Shown here: one piece after another, positions 52,126-62,753 of the stretch
Numbering within the stretch: the stretch's first letter is position 1
How the letters are laid out: each line of letters begins with the position of its first letter
Source: Rhodobacteraceae bacterium HLUCCA12
Lineage (GTDB): Bacteria > Pseudomonadota > Alphaproteobacteria > Rhodobacterales > Rhodobacteraceae
Length of the DNA: 64,000 nucleotides
Direction of reading: 5' to 3'
Assembly (NCBI GenBank): GCA_001314715.1
Contig: LJSV01000001.1
Location: 186,001-250,000 of the forward strand
Program-made: the position numbers and the translations under genes
The notes under the pieces: model-generated
What the model was told of the DNA's origin: nothing
The model's database searches: none
What the model saw: only the letters and a program-made list of their open reading frames with translations

Positions 52126-52919
52126 GCGGGGCCGGACCCGGCCAGCGACTGGCGCAGCGCATCCAGATCGGCGGGGATGGACCCGCGCGCGGCAAAGGCG
52201 TCGATATGCGCAAGCGCCACGCCGGTTTCGCCCGCGGCCTGTGCCGCCGCGATCGCCTTGCGTCGGCGAAACGGGTTGTCGCCGGCCCGGATCGCGGCCT
52301 CGAAACAGGCCAGCGCGCGGTCGGGCGCCTGATCGCGCAGAAACAGATCGCCCAGCAGCCGCAGGGCAAACCCCGTGGCCTCGTCGTTGTCTTCGCTGAA
52401 ACCGGGGGTGTCCACGCGCGCGATCACGCGCGGCGCCAGCGTTTCGCAAAGGCTGCGGGCGCGGGCCAGCATGTTGTAGTCCAGCAGCAGCTTCAGCGCC
52501 CCGGTCGTGTCGCCATAGTGGCGCACCGCGCGCTCGGCATCCTCGGCCAAGCGTTCCTCATAGCTGGCGATGGTCAGGTCGGCGACCATGCGGACGCGGC
52601 AGAATTCAAGGCACTGGAACAGCAAGAGACGGCTGGCCGGGTCACGCATCGACGGATAGTCGCCGGGCCGCGCGAACCGAAAATCGTGGTGCAGGGCGGG
52701 CGTCTGTTCGAACCGGGCGACGGCCTGCCACAGCCGTTCAGGATCGGGGCAGGCCTTGGGCAGGAACACCTCAAGCCGGCGGTCGCCGCCCGGCGCGTCA
52801 TGGACGGTTGCGATGCATTCGAACTGCACCCGTCGCTGGCCCGTGTCCTCGATGCGGCGGAAAAGATCGATCCCGCGGTCGCCGGCAAGGGCAAGCTCGG
52901 TCGGATCGTTTTCGAACAT
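52122..52919 (-). CDS. Protein of unknown function in glycan operon
   Basis: The protein is 265 aa, not recognised. The N-terminal part (about 1-90) is mixed alpha/beta with RRLEVFLPKACPDPERLWQA; the C-terminal part (about 110-260) is helical with TPR-like pairs (ATGFALRLLGDLFLRDQAPD, RALACFEAAIRAGDNPFRRR). It starts 11 bases after the GT2 stop and overlaps the sulfotransferase gene by 4, so it is part of the operon. It may be a scaffold or an accessory to the transferases. Confidence 0.7.
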   Translation of the reverse strand: MFENDPTELALAGDRGIDLFRRIEDTGQRRVQFECIATVHDAPGGDRRLEVFLPKACPDPERLWQAVARFEQTPALHHDFRFARPGDYPSMRDPASRLLLFQCLEFCRVRMVADLTIASYEERLAEDAERAVRHYGDTTGALKLLLDYNMLARARSLCETLAPRVIARVDTPGFSEDNDEATGFALRLLGDLFLRDQAPDRALACFEAAIRAGDNPFRRRKAIAAAQAAGETGVALAHIDAFAARGSIPADLDALRQSLAGSGPA

Positions 52920-52930
52920 GGCGCCACCCT

Positions 52931-54472
52931 CTACAATCGGCTGATGACAAGGTCGCGGCAGCAGAACCGGAAATTGAGCGCCTGACGCGGCAGGATGATG
53001 GACAGTTTGGGGCTTTCGCCGCGGCTCAGCATCGCGGGGGTGAGGTCGCGCGTCACCCGCAGCGGCGCATGCGCCTGGCAGGAATGGACATGCGTGTCCA
53101 GAAACTTGTGCTGGCGCCGGCCAAGGCCTTCGCGCTCGATGATCGACAGCGCGGTTTCGAACAGATAGCCGGTGTCGGCCTCGATCTCGAACTGGCAGCG
53201 CAGGCCGTGGCCCGGCCCGGCCAGCCCGTCGAGCGCGATTTCCAGCGCGCTCCAGTCGCGGGTCTGGGGCAGTTGCACGATCAGGCGCCGCGCGGCCTTT
53301 GAGACATGCAACAGCCGCCCCGGCAGGTCAAAGGGCTGTGACAGTTCCAGCCGTTCGGCAAACGGATGGCCGGGCGCGACCGGGTGGGCGATGTCCTGTT
53401 CGCCCATCCGGTCCCACAGCGACCACAGGCAGGTTTCGGGATCGGCGTCCAGCGCGGCGGTTTCCGGCGCGGCATGGGCCAGCCGCCCCTCCAGCCGGTC
53501 CAGCCGCTGATGCAGGCGCCCGGCCTCGCCGTCAAGCTTGTGCCACAGCGCGCTGGTCTCATCGTTGACCTCGCGCAGGACGGTGGTGGCGATGGCGCGC
53601 AGGCGGGTGTCGTGCGCGGTCCGGTCGGCATCGGTGCCCGGCGGTGAATGCACCGGAACGCGCGCCAGGTCGGAAAACAGGCGCCAGTCGTAGGACGGGT
53701 TGTCGATGGTGTTCATCTCGACCCGCCGGGCGCGATCGTCGCGCCGCGACACGCGCCGGTGATGAAACGCCAGCGGCCGGTCCAGCATGGCAACGCGCCA
53801 GTGCTGCAAGAACCGGGTCATGAAGGCGCGATCCTCCATGACGTTGAAATCCTCGGGGAAGCCGCCCACCGCGCGCGCGGCCTCGCGTCGCAGCATCCAT
53901 TGCACCGGATAGACATCCTGCCGATAGCAGGCATAGGCGATGGGGTTCAGAAAGAAGTCGTCGCGCTTGAAGGAATTGGGCAGCCCGTCCTCGCCCAGCG
54001 TGACGATGGTGGGTTTGCCGTTCAGCTCGATGACATCCTCGCGAATCGCGGTCAGCCCGCACATGACCCCGCCCAGATCGGGGACAAGGGGCGCGGTGCG
54101 CGCGTGAAAGGCCACCAGATCGCGCAGGAAATCCGGGCTCCAGGTGTCGTCGTCGTCCAGGCAGGTGACGAATTCGGTATCCAGCCGCTCCATCCCCAGG
54201 TTGAACGCGGCCGAGCGCCCGATCGACTGCGCCAGGTGTTCGACGACCAGCGCCCCGTCCGGAAAGGCGCGCACCGATGCGACATCCGCGATCGCGGCCT
54301 CCAGCGTGTCGCGCGCGCCGCCATCGTTGATCAGGGCGATGCGCCAGTGCGGCCACGACTGGGCCAGAACGCTGGCGAGCGCGCGGCGCACGAACAGGGG
54401 CCGGTCGCGGGTGCGGATCACGATTCCCACCTGCACCGCGCCCTCACCGGCACTCATGGTTTGCGCCTGCAT
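52931..54472 (-). CDS. Glycosyltransferase family 2 protein with C-terminal extension
   Basis: The protein is 513 aa with AGGAG before the ATG. The N-terminal GT-A domain (about 12-270): VGIVIRTRDRPLFVRRALAS, IALINDGGARD, the DXD-type TEFVTCLDDDDTWSPDFLRD, and NVMEDRAFMTRFLQHW. About 240 further residues contain a coiled-coil-like stretch (LWHKLDGEAGRLHQRLDRLE) and a beta-rich end of unknown fold. It is the first gene of the operon for a probably sulfated glycan. The acceptor and sugar are unknown. Confidence 0.85.
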   Translation of the reverse strand: MQAQTMSAGEGAVQVGIVIRTRDRPLFVRRALASVLAQSWPHWRIALINDGGARDTLEAAIADVASVRAFPDGALVVEHLAQSIGRSAAFNLGMERLDTEFVTCLDDDDTWSPDFLRDLVAFHARTAPLVPDLGGVMCGLTAIREDVIELNGKPTIVTLGEDGLPNSFKRDDFFLNPIAYACYRQDVYPVQWMLRREAARAVGGFPEDFNVMEDRAFMTRFLQHWRVAMLDRPLAFHHRRVSRRDDRARRVEMNTIDNPSYDWRLFSDLARVPVHSPPGTDADRTAHDTRLRAIATTVLREVNDETSALWHKLDGEAGRLHQRLDRLEGRLAHAAPETAALDADPETCLWSLWDRMGEQDIAHPVAPGHPFAERLELSQPFDLPGRLLHVSKAARRLIVQLPQTRDWSALEIALDGLAGPGHGLRCQFEIEADTGYLFETALSIIEREGLGRRQHKFLDTHVHSCQAHAPLRVTRDLTPAMLSRGESPKLSIILPRQALNFRFCCRDLVISRL

Positions 54473-54596
54473 CTGCTGCTCCTGTGGACACGCGCCAAGA
54501 CGGCTTGCCGCCCGTGCCCAAGGGTTAGACGAAACGCGCCCGACGGTCTATCCTTATCGCCGGGCACGGATGTTGGGCGGCGCGGTGCGGTTGCGC

Positions 54597-54697
54597 TTGA
54601 CTTTCGGGCGGCGATTTTCCATAGAGCGGCCTTCAGGCCCTGTCCGGTTCGGCGCGGGGTTTGTGTTTTTCATCCATCACCCCGTCTGATCGGGGTG
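54597..54697 (+). promoter_or_regulatory. rplU promoter and leader hairpin
   Basis: TTGACT (54597-54602), 17-base spacer, CATAGA (54620-54625) gives a plausible promoter. The leader then holds a hairpin CACCCCG-TCTGAT-CGGGGTG (54678-54697), about 80 bases before rplU. It might be an L21 autoregulatory site or just a structured leader. The rest of the 303-base gap 54473-54775 shows nothing I can name. Confidence 0.45.
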
Positions 54698-54775
54698 CGC
54701 AGCCCGAAGGCGGAGCGATCCGGCAACACCCGCAAGGGGGCCACAGGGCGCGGCAACGAAGAAGGAAACAGGCCG

Positions 54776-55366
54776 ATGTTTGCGGTCCTCAAGACCGGTG
54801 GCAAGCAATACCGGGTGCAGTCGGGTGACGTGCTGCGCGTGGAACGTCTTGCTGCCGAAGCTGGCGACAAGGTCCAGTTCAACGATATTCTGATGCTGGG
54901 TGGTGATGCCCCGGTCGTCGGTGCGCCGCTGGTCGCGGGTGCCGCCGTTCAGGCCGAGGTGATCGACCAGATCAAGGGCGAGAAGGTCATCCACTACGTC
55001 AAGCGCCGCCGCAAGCACAGCTCGCAGCGCACCAAGGGCCACCGCCAGAAGCTGACGCTCGTGCGCGTGACCGACATTCTGGCCTCGGGCGGCGATGCGA
55101 CCGGCGTCAAGGCGGCGATCGGCTCGGGCGCGGCCCCGAAGGTCAACGGCGCTGGCGCTGCTTCGGCTGCTGCCGCCCCGGCGGCTGCTGCTTCGGCAGG
55201 CGCTGACGATCTGACCGCCATCACCGGTGTCGGCCCCGCCGCCGCCAAGAAACTGAACGAAGCCGGGATCACCACCTTTGCGCAGCTTGCTGCCGTCGAT
55301 CCTGAGACCTTCGAGGGCGCCAAGGTGAAGCCCGAGTGGGTCGAACAGGCCAAAACGCTGTCCTAA
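54776..55366 (+). CDS. rplU: 50S ribosomal protein L21 with C-terminal helix-hairpin-helix extension
   Basis: The protein is 196 aa, nearly twice the usual 103. Residues 1-103 are a full L21 (FAVLKTGGKQYRVQSGDVLR, KRRRKHSSQRTKGHRQ). An Ala-rich linker (AASAAAAPAAAASAG) leads to a helix-hairpin-helix-like domain (LTAITGVGPAAAKKLNEAGI, then TTFAQLAAVDPETFEG) like those in DNA-binding proteins and in other Rhodobacterales L21 sequences as I recall. The role of the extension is unknown. It leads the rplU-rpmA pair. Confidence 0.95.
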   Translation: MFAVLKTGGKQYRVQSGDVLRVERLAAEAGDKVQFNDILMLGGDAPVVGAPLVAGAAVQAEVIDQIKGEKVIHYVKRRRKHSSQRTKGHRQKLTLVRVTDILASGGDATGVKAAIGSGAAPKVNGAGAASAAAAPAAAASAGADDLTAITGVGPAAAKKLNEAGITTFAQLAAVDPETFEGAKVKPEWVEQAKTLS

Positions 55367-55384
55367 GGACAAGGAGAGACACTC

Positions 55385-55654
55385 ATGGCACACAAGAAAG
55401 CAGGCGGTTCCTCGCGCAACGGACGCGATTCGGCCGGCCGTCGCCTCGGCGTGAAGATCTATGGTGGCCAGGCCGTCAACGCGGGCAACATCATCGTGCG
55501 CCAGCGCGGCACCAAGCACTGGCCAGGCGAAGGCGTGGGCATGGGGCGCGATCACACGCTGTTCGCGCTGACCGATGGCCGCGTGACCTTTACCAAGGGC
55601 CTCAAGGGCCGCAGCTTCGTATCGATTATTCCCCAGACCGAGGCCGCCGAATAA
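55385..55654 (+). CDS. rpmA: 50S ribosomal protein L27
   Basis: The protein is 89 aa, beginning [20 protein letters not shown], the conserved N-terminal arm reaching the peptidyl transferase centre. AAGGAGAG lies upstream. Its position 18 bases after rplU is the usual order. The family signature GxNVGxGxDHTLFA appears as [16 protein letters not shown]. Confidence 0.97.
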   Translation: MAHKKAGGSSRNGRDSAGRRLGVKIYGGQAVNAGNIIVRQRGTKHWPGEGVGMGRDHTLFALTDGRVTFTKGLKGRSFVSIIPQTEAAE

Positions 55655-55687
55655 AGCAAAAGATTTACAGTCTTGCGCTAGTTCGGA

Positions 55688-55711
55688 GGGGCCGGTCAGC
55701 AGACCGGCCCC
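55688..55711 (+). terminator. GC-rich hairpin after rpmA
   Basis: GGGGCCGGTC (55688-55697) pairs with GACCGGCCCC (55702-55711), a 10-bp perfect stem with loop AGCA, 34 bases past the rpmA stop. The tail GGTTCGTTTC is only weakly T-rich, so partial read-through into the GNAT-obg genes is likely. Confidence 0.65.
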
Positions 55712-55812
55712 GGTTCGTTTCGGCGGTTGCCGCGCCACCGCCCCGAACCGGAAAACCAACCGACCCCGCCCCGCCCTGCGCCGGGCGCCATTGACCAGGA
55801 CGAGCCTTTCCC

Positions 55813-56391
55813 ATGAATCTTTCCTTTTCTGCCGCCCAGGCCGTTCCGGCCGCCATGACCGCTGGCAACCGGGAGCAGCCGGTCATTCACGCCCCGCGCC
55901 TGACCCTGCGGCCGCTGCGCCGGCAGGATCGCGACCAGTTGCAGCTGTTCACCAGCGATCGCCGCCTGGCCGAGGGGACGCGCTCGATCCCGCATCCGCT
56001 GCCTGCCGATGCCGCCGCATCCTTCATCGAGGCCGCGCGCGCCCCGGACCGCGAGGAAGATGTCTGGGCGCTCGATGGCTCATTGCGCGGCTCGGCCACG
56101 TTGATGGGGGTGATCTCGCTCAAGGCGCTGGACCGGGGGCAAAGCCAGATCGGCTATTGGGTGGCGCCGGCGTTCTGGAATACCGGCCTCGCCTCGGAGG
56201 CCGTGCGCGCCCTGATCGAGGCCAATCCCCATGCCAGCCGCACCCTGTTCGCCGAGGTGTTTCAGGACAACCCGGTGTCGGCCCGCATCCTGACCAATGC
56301 CGGGTTCGAATACATCGGCGATGCCGAGGCCATGTCGCTGGCGCGCGGGCAGGCGGTGCCGACCTGGACCTATCTGCGCCGGATGGACTGA
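55813..56391 (+). CDS. GNAT family acetyltransferase (RimJ/RimL-like)
   Basis: The protein is 192 aa. The RimL-type pattern is ITAPRLTLRPLRRQD-like HAPRLTLRPLRRQDRDQ, then IGYWVAPAFWNTGLASEAVR (acetyl-CoA loop region, 107-126) and FQDNPVSARILTNAGFEYIG. It is predicted to acetylate an N-terminal amino or small substrate. It sits between rpmA and obg, a position it shares in many alphaproteobacteria, which hints at a translation-related target. Substrate unknown. Confidence 0.88.
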   Translation: MNLSFSAAQAVPAAMTAGNREQPVIHAPRLTLRPLRRQDRDQLQLFTSDRRLAEGTRSIPHPLPADAAASFIEAARAPDREEDVWALDGSLRGSATLMGVISLKALDRGQSQIGYWVAPAFWNTGLASEAVRALIEANPHASRTLFAEVFQDNPVSARILTNAGFEYIGDAEAMSLARGQAVPTWTYLRRMD

Positions 56392-56487
56392 CGCGCAGAC
56401 CGCGCGGGTTGCCAGCAGCGGCGTGCGCCCGTGGCGCGCGCCCTCTTGATCTGTGGCGCATCCGCGACTATCGCCTGAAGCGTATAA

Positions 56488-58658
<2,171 letters not shown>

Positions 58659-58663
58659 CGGGG

Positions 58664-58734
58664 CAGGGGGCGTTGCCCCCTCTTGGCCTGACGGCCAATT
58701 CACCCCCAGCGTATTTGAGGCAAGATGAAGGAGG
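58664..58734 (+). repeat. Two-hairpin intergenic repeat, copy 4 (carries the proA ribosome site)
   Basis: AGGGGGC-GTT-GCCCCCT (58665-58681), TTGGCC-TGAC-GGCCAA, then TTCACCCCCAGCGTATTTGA and GGCAAGATGAAGGAGG. The terminal AAGGAGG (58728-58734) is the Shine-Dalgarno site of proA, whose ATG is at 58740. It lies in the proB-proA gap in the direction of transcription. Confidence 0.85.
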
Positions 58735-58739
58735 GGCCG

Positions 58740-60002
58740 ATGGGCACGGAGGATATCGCAACGCTGATGGCCGGGATCGGCGCGCGCGCGCGCGCGGCGG
58801 CGGCCGAGCTGGCCATTGCCCCCGCCGAGCAGCGCCGCACCGCGCTGGAGGCGGCGGCGCGCGCCGTGCGTGAGTCTGACGCGGCGATTCTGGAGGCGAA
58901 TGCGCGAGATCTGGAGCAGGGCCACGACAAGGGGCTGAGTGGTGCGATGTTGGACCGGCTGATGCTGGACCGCGGCCGGATCGCGGCGATCGCGTCGGGG
59001 CTTGAAGCCGTGGCCGCGCAGGACGATCCGGTCGGCGCGGTCATGGCCGAGTGGCAACGCCCCTCGGGCCTGACGATCCGGCGGGTGCGCACGCCGCTGG
59101 GCGTGATCGGGGTAATCTATGAAAGCCGTCCGAACGTCACCGCCGATGCCGGGGCGCTGTGCCTGAAATCGGGCAACGCGGTGATCTTGCGGGGCGGATC
59201 GGAAAGCTTTCAGTCCTCGCGCGCGATTCATGCCGCCCTGGTGCAGGGTCTGGAGGCCGCCGGTCTGCCCCCCGAGGCCATCCAGCTGGTGCCCACCCGC
59301 GATCGCGGCGCGGTGTCCGAGATGTTGCGCATGGTCGCGCATATCGACGTGATCGTGCCGCGCGGCGGCAAGGGGCTGGTCGGGCTGGTTCAGGCCGAGG
59401 CGCGGGTGCCGGTCTTCGCGCATCTGGAGGGGATCTGCCACATCTACCTGGACCGTGCCGCCGACCCCGACAAGGCGCGGCGCGTGGTTCTCAATGCCAA
59501 GACCCGGCGCACCGGCATCTGCGGGGCCGCCGAATGCCTGCTGATCCACAAGGATCTGGTCGCGGGGTTGGGGGCGCAGGTCGTCGCCGATCTGATCGCC
59601 GCCGGGGTCGAGGTGCGCGCGGGCGCGGGGCTGGATCATCTGCCCGGCGTGGTGCGCGCCGCACCCGAGGATTTCGGGCGCGAGTTCCTGGACATGATAA
59701 TCGCCGCCGCCGTGGTCGAGGATGTCGACGGCGCGATCGCGCATATCGGGCGCTTCGGATCCAGTCATACCGAAAGCATCCTGACCGAGGATGCGGCCAC
59801 CGCGCAGCGGTTTCTGGACCGCGTCGACAGCGCGATCGTGATGCACAATGCCTCGACCCAGTTCGCGGACGGCGGCGAGTTCGGCATGGGGGCCGAAATC
59901 GGCATCGCGACCGGAAAACTGCATGCGCGCGGCCCCGTCGGGGCCGAGCAACTGACCAGTTTCAAATATCAGGTCACGGGCGACGGTACGGTGCGCAGTT
60001 GA
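58740..60002 (+). CDS. proA: Gamma-glutamyl phosphate reductase
   Basis: The protein is 420 aa. The ATG at 58740 is preferred over one 15 bases earlier, which lies inside the repeat and before the AAGGAGG. The ALDH-fold enzyme has [31 protein letters not shown], the [11 protein letters not shown] block, and catalytic Cys in [13 protein letters not shown] (about 260). It reduces glutamyl-5-phosphate to the semialdehyde for proline synthesis. It completes the rplU-rpmA-GNAT-obg-proB-proA run. Confidence 0.95.
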   Translation: MGTEDIATLMAGIGARARAAAAELAIAPAEQRRTALEAAARAVRESDAAILEANARDLEQGHDKGLSGAMLDRLMLDRGRIAAIASGLEAVAAQDDPVGAVMAEWQRPSGLTIRRVRTPLGVIGVIYESRPNVTADAGALCLKSGNAVILRGGSESFQSSRAIHAALVQGLEAAGLPPEAIQLVPTRDRGAVSEMLRMVAHIDVIVPRGGKGLVGLVQAEARVPVFAHLEGICHIYLDRAADPDKARRVVLNAKTRRTGICGAAECLLIHKDLVAGLGAQVVADLIAAGVEVRAGAGLDHLPGVVRAAPEDFGREFLDMIIAAAVVEDVDGAIAHIGRFGSSHTESILTEDAATAQRFLDRVDSAIVMHNASTQFADGGEFGMGAEIGIATGKLHARGPVGAEQLTSFKYQVTGDGTVRS

Positions 60003-60015
60003 CCGCGCGGCCCCG

Positions 60016-60612
60016 CTACAGCGAAAGTTCGATCGTTTCCGGGCCGGTGCGCAGCGCGAGCCTGCGGCCGGTGGTGGCCAGCATGCCGGGAACCAGCGCG
60101 AAATGGACCTCGGCCGGGCCAGGGTCGGCGGGGGGCCGGGCGGCGTTGAGCGCGGTCCAGAGCGCGTCATCGATCCGCAGGCGCGGCGCCTGCGCGGCGA
60201 TGCGGATCTGCGCGTCCTCATGGGCAATGGTCAGCGCGCCACCCCAGGCCATCGCGCTTTCGCAGCATTGCACCAGAAGCAGCAGCAGCTTGGCGTCCTG
60301 GCGGGGCAGATCGGTCGGCAGCGACCATTCGAACCGGATGCGCCCGCCCCTGCCCAGCCCTTCCAGGATCGAGGCGACCTCGCGCCCGCTGATGCGCTGT
60401 TCGCCGCGCACCGCGCCGAAGGCCAGGCGGAACATGCGGATGCGTGCCAGCGCATGCGCCACGCTGGCATGGATGAGATCAAGCTCGGCCGAGGGCGGCT
60501 GGTTCATGCCCAACAGTTCGACGCCGTTGCCGATGGCGCCCAGCGGGCTGACCAGGTCATGGCAGATACGCGAGCCGATCAGGGCACTGAGATCTGGAAG
60601 GGGCTTGTTCAT
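60016..60612 (-). CDS. chpT: Histidine phosphotransferase ChpT
   Basis: The protein is 198 aa. Residues 10-30 (LIGSRICHDLVSPLGAIGNG) contain the phospho-accepting His in ICHDLVSP (His18), with a DHp helix pair followed by a degenerate GHKL-like domain. In Caulobacter and relatives ChpT relays phosphate from CckA to CtrA and CpdR; in Rhodobacterales the same relay controls motility and gene transfer agents. It is convergent with proA (13-base gap) and divergent from the DUF3553 gene. Confidence 0.92.
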   Translation of the reverse strand: MNKPLPDLSALIGSRICHDLVSPLGAIGNGVELLGMNQPPSAELDLIHASVAHALARIRMFRLAFGAVRGEQRISGREVASILEGLGRGGRIRFEWSLPTDLPRQDAKLLLLLVQCCESAMAWGGALTIAHEDAQIRIAAQAPRLRIDDALWTALNAARPPADPGPAEVHFALVPGMLATTGRRLALRTGPETIELSL

Positions 60613-60644
60613 GTCTGGTGTCGAAGCTTGTGAACGAGGGTGCG

Positions 60645-60824
60645 ATGTCTGAGCGTCTGGAACCGGGCATGGTGGTGCGACATCCGGGGCAACCCGATTG
60701 GGGCCTGGGTCAGGTTCAGTCGGTCATCGGTTCGCGCGTGACCGTGAATTTCGAGGAGGTTGGCAAGATCGTCGTGGATTCCCGTGTCGTTCATCTGGAA
60801 TGGGTGATCGACCCCCCGCATTGA
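60645..60824 (+). CDS. DUF3553 family small protein
   Basis: The protein is 59 aa from the ATG at 60645; an earlier in-frame ATG (60618) lacks a ribosome site. The sequence LEPGMVVRHPGQPDWGLGQV followed by QSVIGSRVTVNFEEVGKIVV is the DUF3553 signature, an SH3-like beta fold related to the CarD/Mfd RNA-polymerase-interaction or UvrD tail module. Function unknown. It is divergent from chpT with a 32-base gap. Confidence 0.88.
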   Translation: MSERLEPGMVVRHPGQPDWGLGQVQSVIGSRVTVNFEEVGKIVVDSRVVHLEWVIDPPH

Positions 60825-60925
60825 TCCTGATGCAAATAGGTTAATGTTCGACTTAAAGGCGAGTCAATCGAACTGCATGCATTTGCACAGGCTTGCACGA
60901 AACCGATGCCTGGAGTGAATACCGG

Positions 60926-60954
60926 TTCACACAAGACATTCTGTCTTATTATTG
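60926..60954 (+). promoter_or_regulatory. Inverted repeat and promoter-like elements before olsB
   Basis: AAGACA-TTC-TGTCTT (60933-60947) is a perfect short palindrome. TTCACA (60926-60931)-N17-TTATTG (60949-60954) could be a promoter around it. CTGTCTT with N4 and TTGCAAT (60941-60958) weakly resembles a Pho box, of interest because olsB is phosphate-controlled in rhizobia. Confidence 0.35.
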
Positions 60955-61003
60955 CAATGATGGGGCGCTTGACCTAAGCGGGATGCAGCGGACAAGGCGG
61001 GCC

Positions 61004-61810
61004 ATGATCACCACCAAGACCAAACCTGTTCCCGAGCCTGGCGCGCTGGAAGTGCGCCTTGCGCGCGGCATGGCGGATCTGGAGGCCGCGCAACGCCTGC
61101 GCTATCGCGTGTTCATCGAGGAACTGGGCGCGCCGGGCGGGCCGACTGTGGATCATCAGCGCCGGCTTGAGCGCGACGCGCTGGACCCGTATTGCGATCA
61201 CCTGCTGCTGGTGGACCGACGCCGCGACATGGAGGCCGGCGATCATGTCGTTGGCGCCTACCGGCTGCTGACCGACGAGCGCGCGCGCGCACTTGGCCGG
61301 TTCTATTGCGACAGCGAATACGATCTGGCGCCGCTGCGCGGCCTTGGCCGCAAGCTGGTGGAACTGGGCCGTTCCTGCGTCGAGCCCGAGCACCGGCGCG
61401 GCGCGGCGATGCTGCTGTTGTGGAAGGGGCTGGCCGATTACGTCCTTGGCCGCGGGATCGAGGTGATGTTCGGCGTGGCCTCGTTTCACGGGGCCGATGC
61501 CGCGCGCCACGCCATGGCGCTGAGCTATCTGCACCATGCCCATCTGGCGCCCGCGCCGATGCGGGTGCGCGCGCTGGACGGCCATTTCCACGCGATGAAC
61601 CAGATCGCGCCCGACAAGATCGACCCGCAGGCGGCGCTGGCCGCGATCCCGCCGCTGATCCGGGCCTATCTGCGGCTGGGCGGATTCGTCGGCGAGGGGG
61701 CCTATATCGACCACGAGTTCAACACCACCGATGTCTGCCTGATCATGGACACATCGGCCATGTCGGATCGTCATTTTGACTACTACACCCGCAAAGCCCT
61801 CAGAGCCTGA
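61004..61810 (+). CDS. olsB: Ornithine lipid N-acyltransferase OlsB
   Basis: The protein is 268 aa from the ATG at 61004 (AAGGCGG upstream); starts at 60983 or a TTG at 60893 are possible. It is a GNAT-like acyltransferase (hemolysin-type): ARGMADLEAAQRLRYRVFIE, GRFYCDSEYDL, RKLVELGRSCVEPEHRRGAA, LWKGLADYVLGRGIEVMFGV. It makes lyso-ornithine lipid from ornithine and 3-hydroxyacyl-ACP at the membrane. It overlaps the following acyltransferase gene, the expected OlsA partner. Confidence 0.9.
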   Translation: MITTKTKPVPEPGALEVRLARGMADLEAAQRLRYRVFIEELGAPGGPTVDHQRRLERDALDPYCDHLLLVDRRRDMEAGDHVVGAYRLLTDERARALGRFYCDSEYDLAPLRGLGRKLVELGRSCVEPEHRRGAAMLLLWKGLADYVLGRGIEVMFGVASFHGADAARHAMALSYLHHAHLAPAPMRVRALDGHFHAMNQIAPDKIDPQAALAAIPPLIRAYLRLGGFVGEGAYIDHEFNTTDVCLIMDTSAMSDRHFDYYTRKALRA

Positions 61811-62678
61811 CGCGCCCGCGCGCCGCGACACCGGGCCCTCGTGGGTCTCGCCCGAGGGCGAGGCGCCGCCTGTTACCATCACGCCGCTGGGCTGGGTGCT
61901 GGTGGCCCTGCGCCTGCCGCTGCTGTCGGTGGTGGTCTTTGGCGGGCTGGCCGTGCATCTGGCGCTGCGCCTGCTGGAGCGACCGCTGTGCGGTCTTCGC
62001 CGTCCGCTCACCCCGTTCGTCACGCAGGCGGTGTGCCTGGCCAGCCTGGCGATCCTGGGCCTGCGACTGGAGCGTCGTGGCAGGCCCATGCGCAGGCGGG
62101 GCGCGGTGGTGGCCAACCATGCCTCATGGCTGGACATCTTTTCCATCAATGCGGTGCAACGGGTGTATTTCGTCTCGAAATCCGAGGTGGCGGGCTGGCC
62201 CGGCATCGGCTGGCTGGCCCGCGCGACCGGCACGGTCTTCATCAACCGAAACGCCCGCGATGCCCGCCTGCAGAAGGACATCTTTGAGGCCCGCTTGCGC
62301 GCCGGCCATCACCTGTGCTTTTTCCCCGAGGGCACCAGCACCGACGGCGCCCGCGTGATCAGCTTCAAGCCGACGCTGTTTGCGGCCTTCTTCACCCATG
62401 GTCTGGCCGATATCCTGCATATCCAGCCCGCCACCGTGGCCTATGTCGCGCCAAGATCGCGCGATCCGCGCTTTTACGCCTGGTGGGGCGAACTGGGCTT
62501 TGCGCCGCATTTGTTGGCGATCCTGGCGACGGCGCGGCGCGGGCGGGTGGTGGTCAGCTTCCACCCGCCGGTGCGGGTTGCCGATTTCGCCGGCCGCAAG
62601 GACCTGGCACGCCATTGCGAAGATAGCGTGCGCGCGGGCCTGCGCGATGCGCTGCCGCCGGGAGCGATGCGCGAATAG
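61776..62678 (+). CDS. olsA: 1-acyl-sn-glycerol-3-phosphate acyltransferase family, OlsA-type
   Basis: The protein is 300 aa from a TTG at 61776, overlapping olsB by 35 bases; the start is uncertain because no ATG or GTG precedes the first helix. A TM segment (GWVLVALRLPLLSVVVFGGL) precedes the PlsC domain with catalytic NHASWLD (HX4D, about 113-119) and FPEGTSTDG (about 177-185). OlsA acylates lyso-ornithine lipid at its 3-hydroxyl, giving ornithine lipid. The tandem position supports OlsA rather than plain PlsC. Confidence 0.87.
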   Translation: MTTTPAKPSEPDAPARRDTGPSWVSPEGEAPPVTITPLGWVLVALRLPLLSVVVFGGLAVHLALRLLERPLCGLRRPLTPFVTQAVCLASLAILGLRLERRGRPMRRRGAVVANHASWLDIFSINAVQRVYFVSKSEVAGWPGIGWLARATGTVFINRNARDARLQKDIFEARLRAGHHLCFFPEGTSTDGARVISFKPTLFAAFFTHGLADILHIQPATVAYVAPRSRDPRFYAWWGELGFAPHLLAILATARRGRVVVSFHPPVRVADFAGRKDLARHCEDSVRAGLRDALPPGAMRE

Positions 62679-62753
62679 CCCGGCCGGGGATTGATCTTTC
62701 CTGCGCCGCCCGGCATTGCAGGCGCCGACGGAAAAGTCGGGCGAGGGCAGGAA

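Noticed and set aside
53648-54775. N-terminal extension of L21 by 376 codons
   Set aside because: The extension is antisense to the GT2 gene and crosses a promoter; the ATG at 54776 gives the exact L21 start.
60841-60856. TTAA-N8-TTAA resembling a CtrA site near chpT and olsB
   Set aside because: The CtrA consensus needs a 7-base spacer; with 8 bases and no flanking match the resemblance is probably chance.
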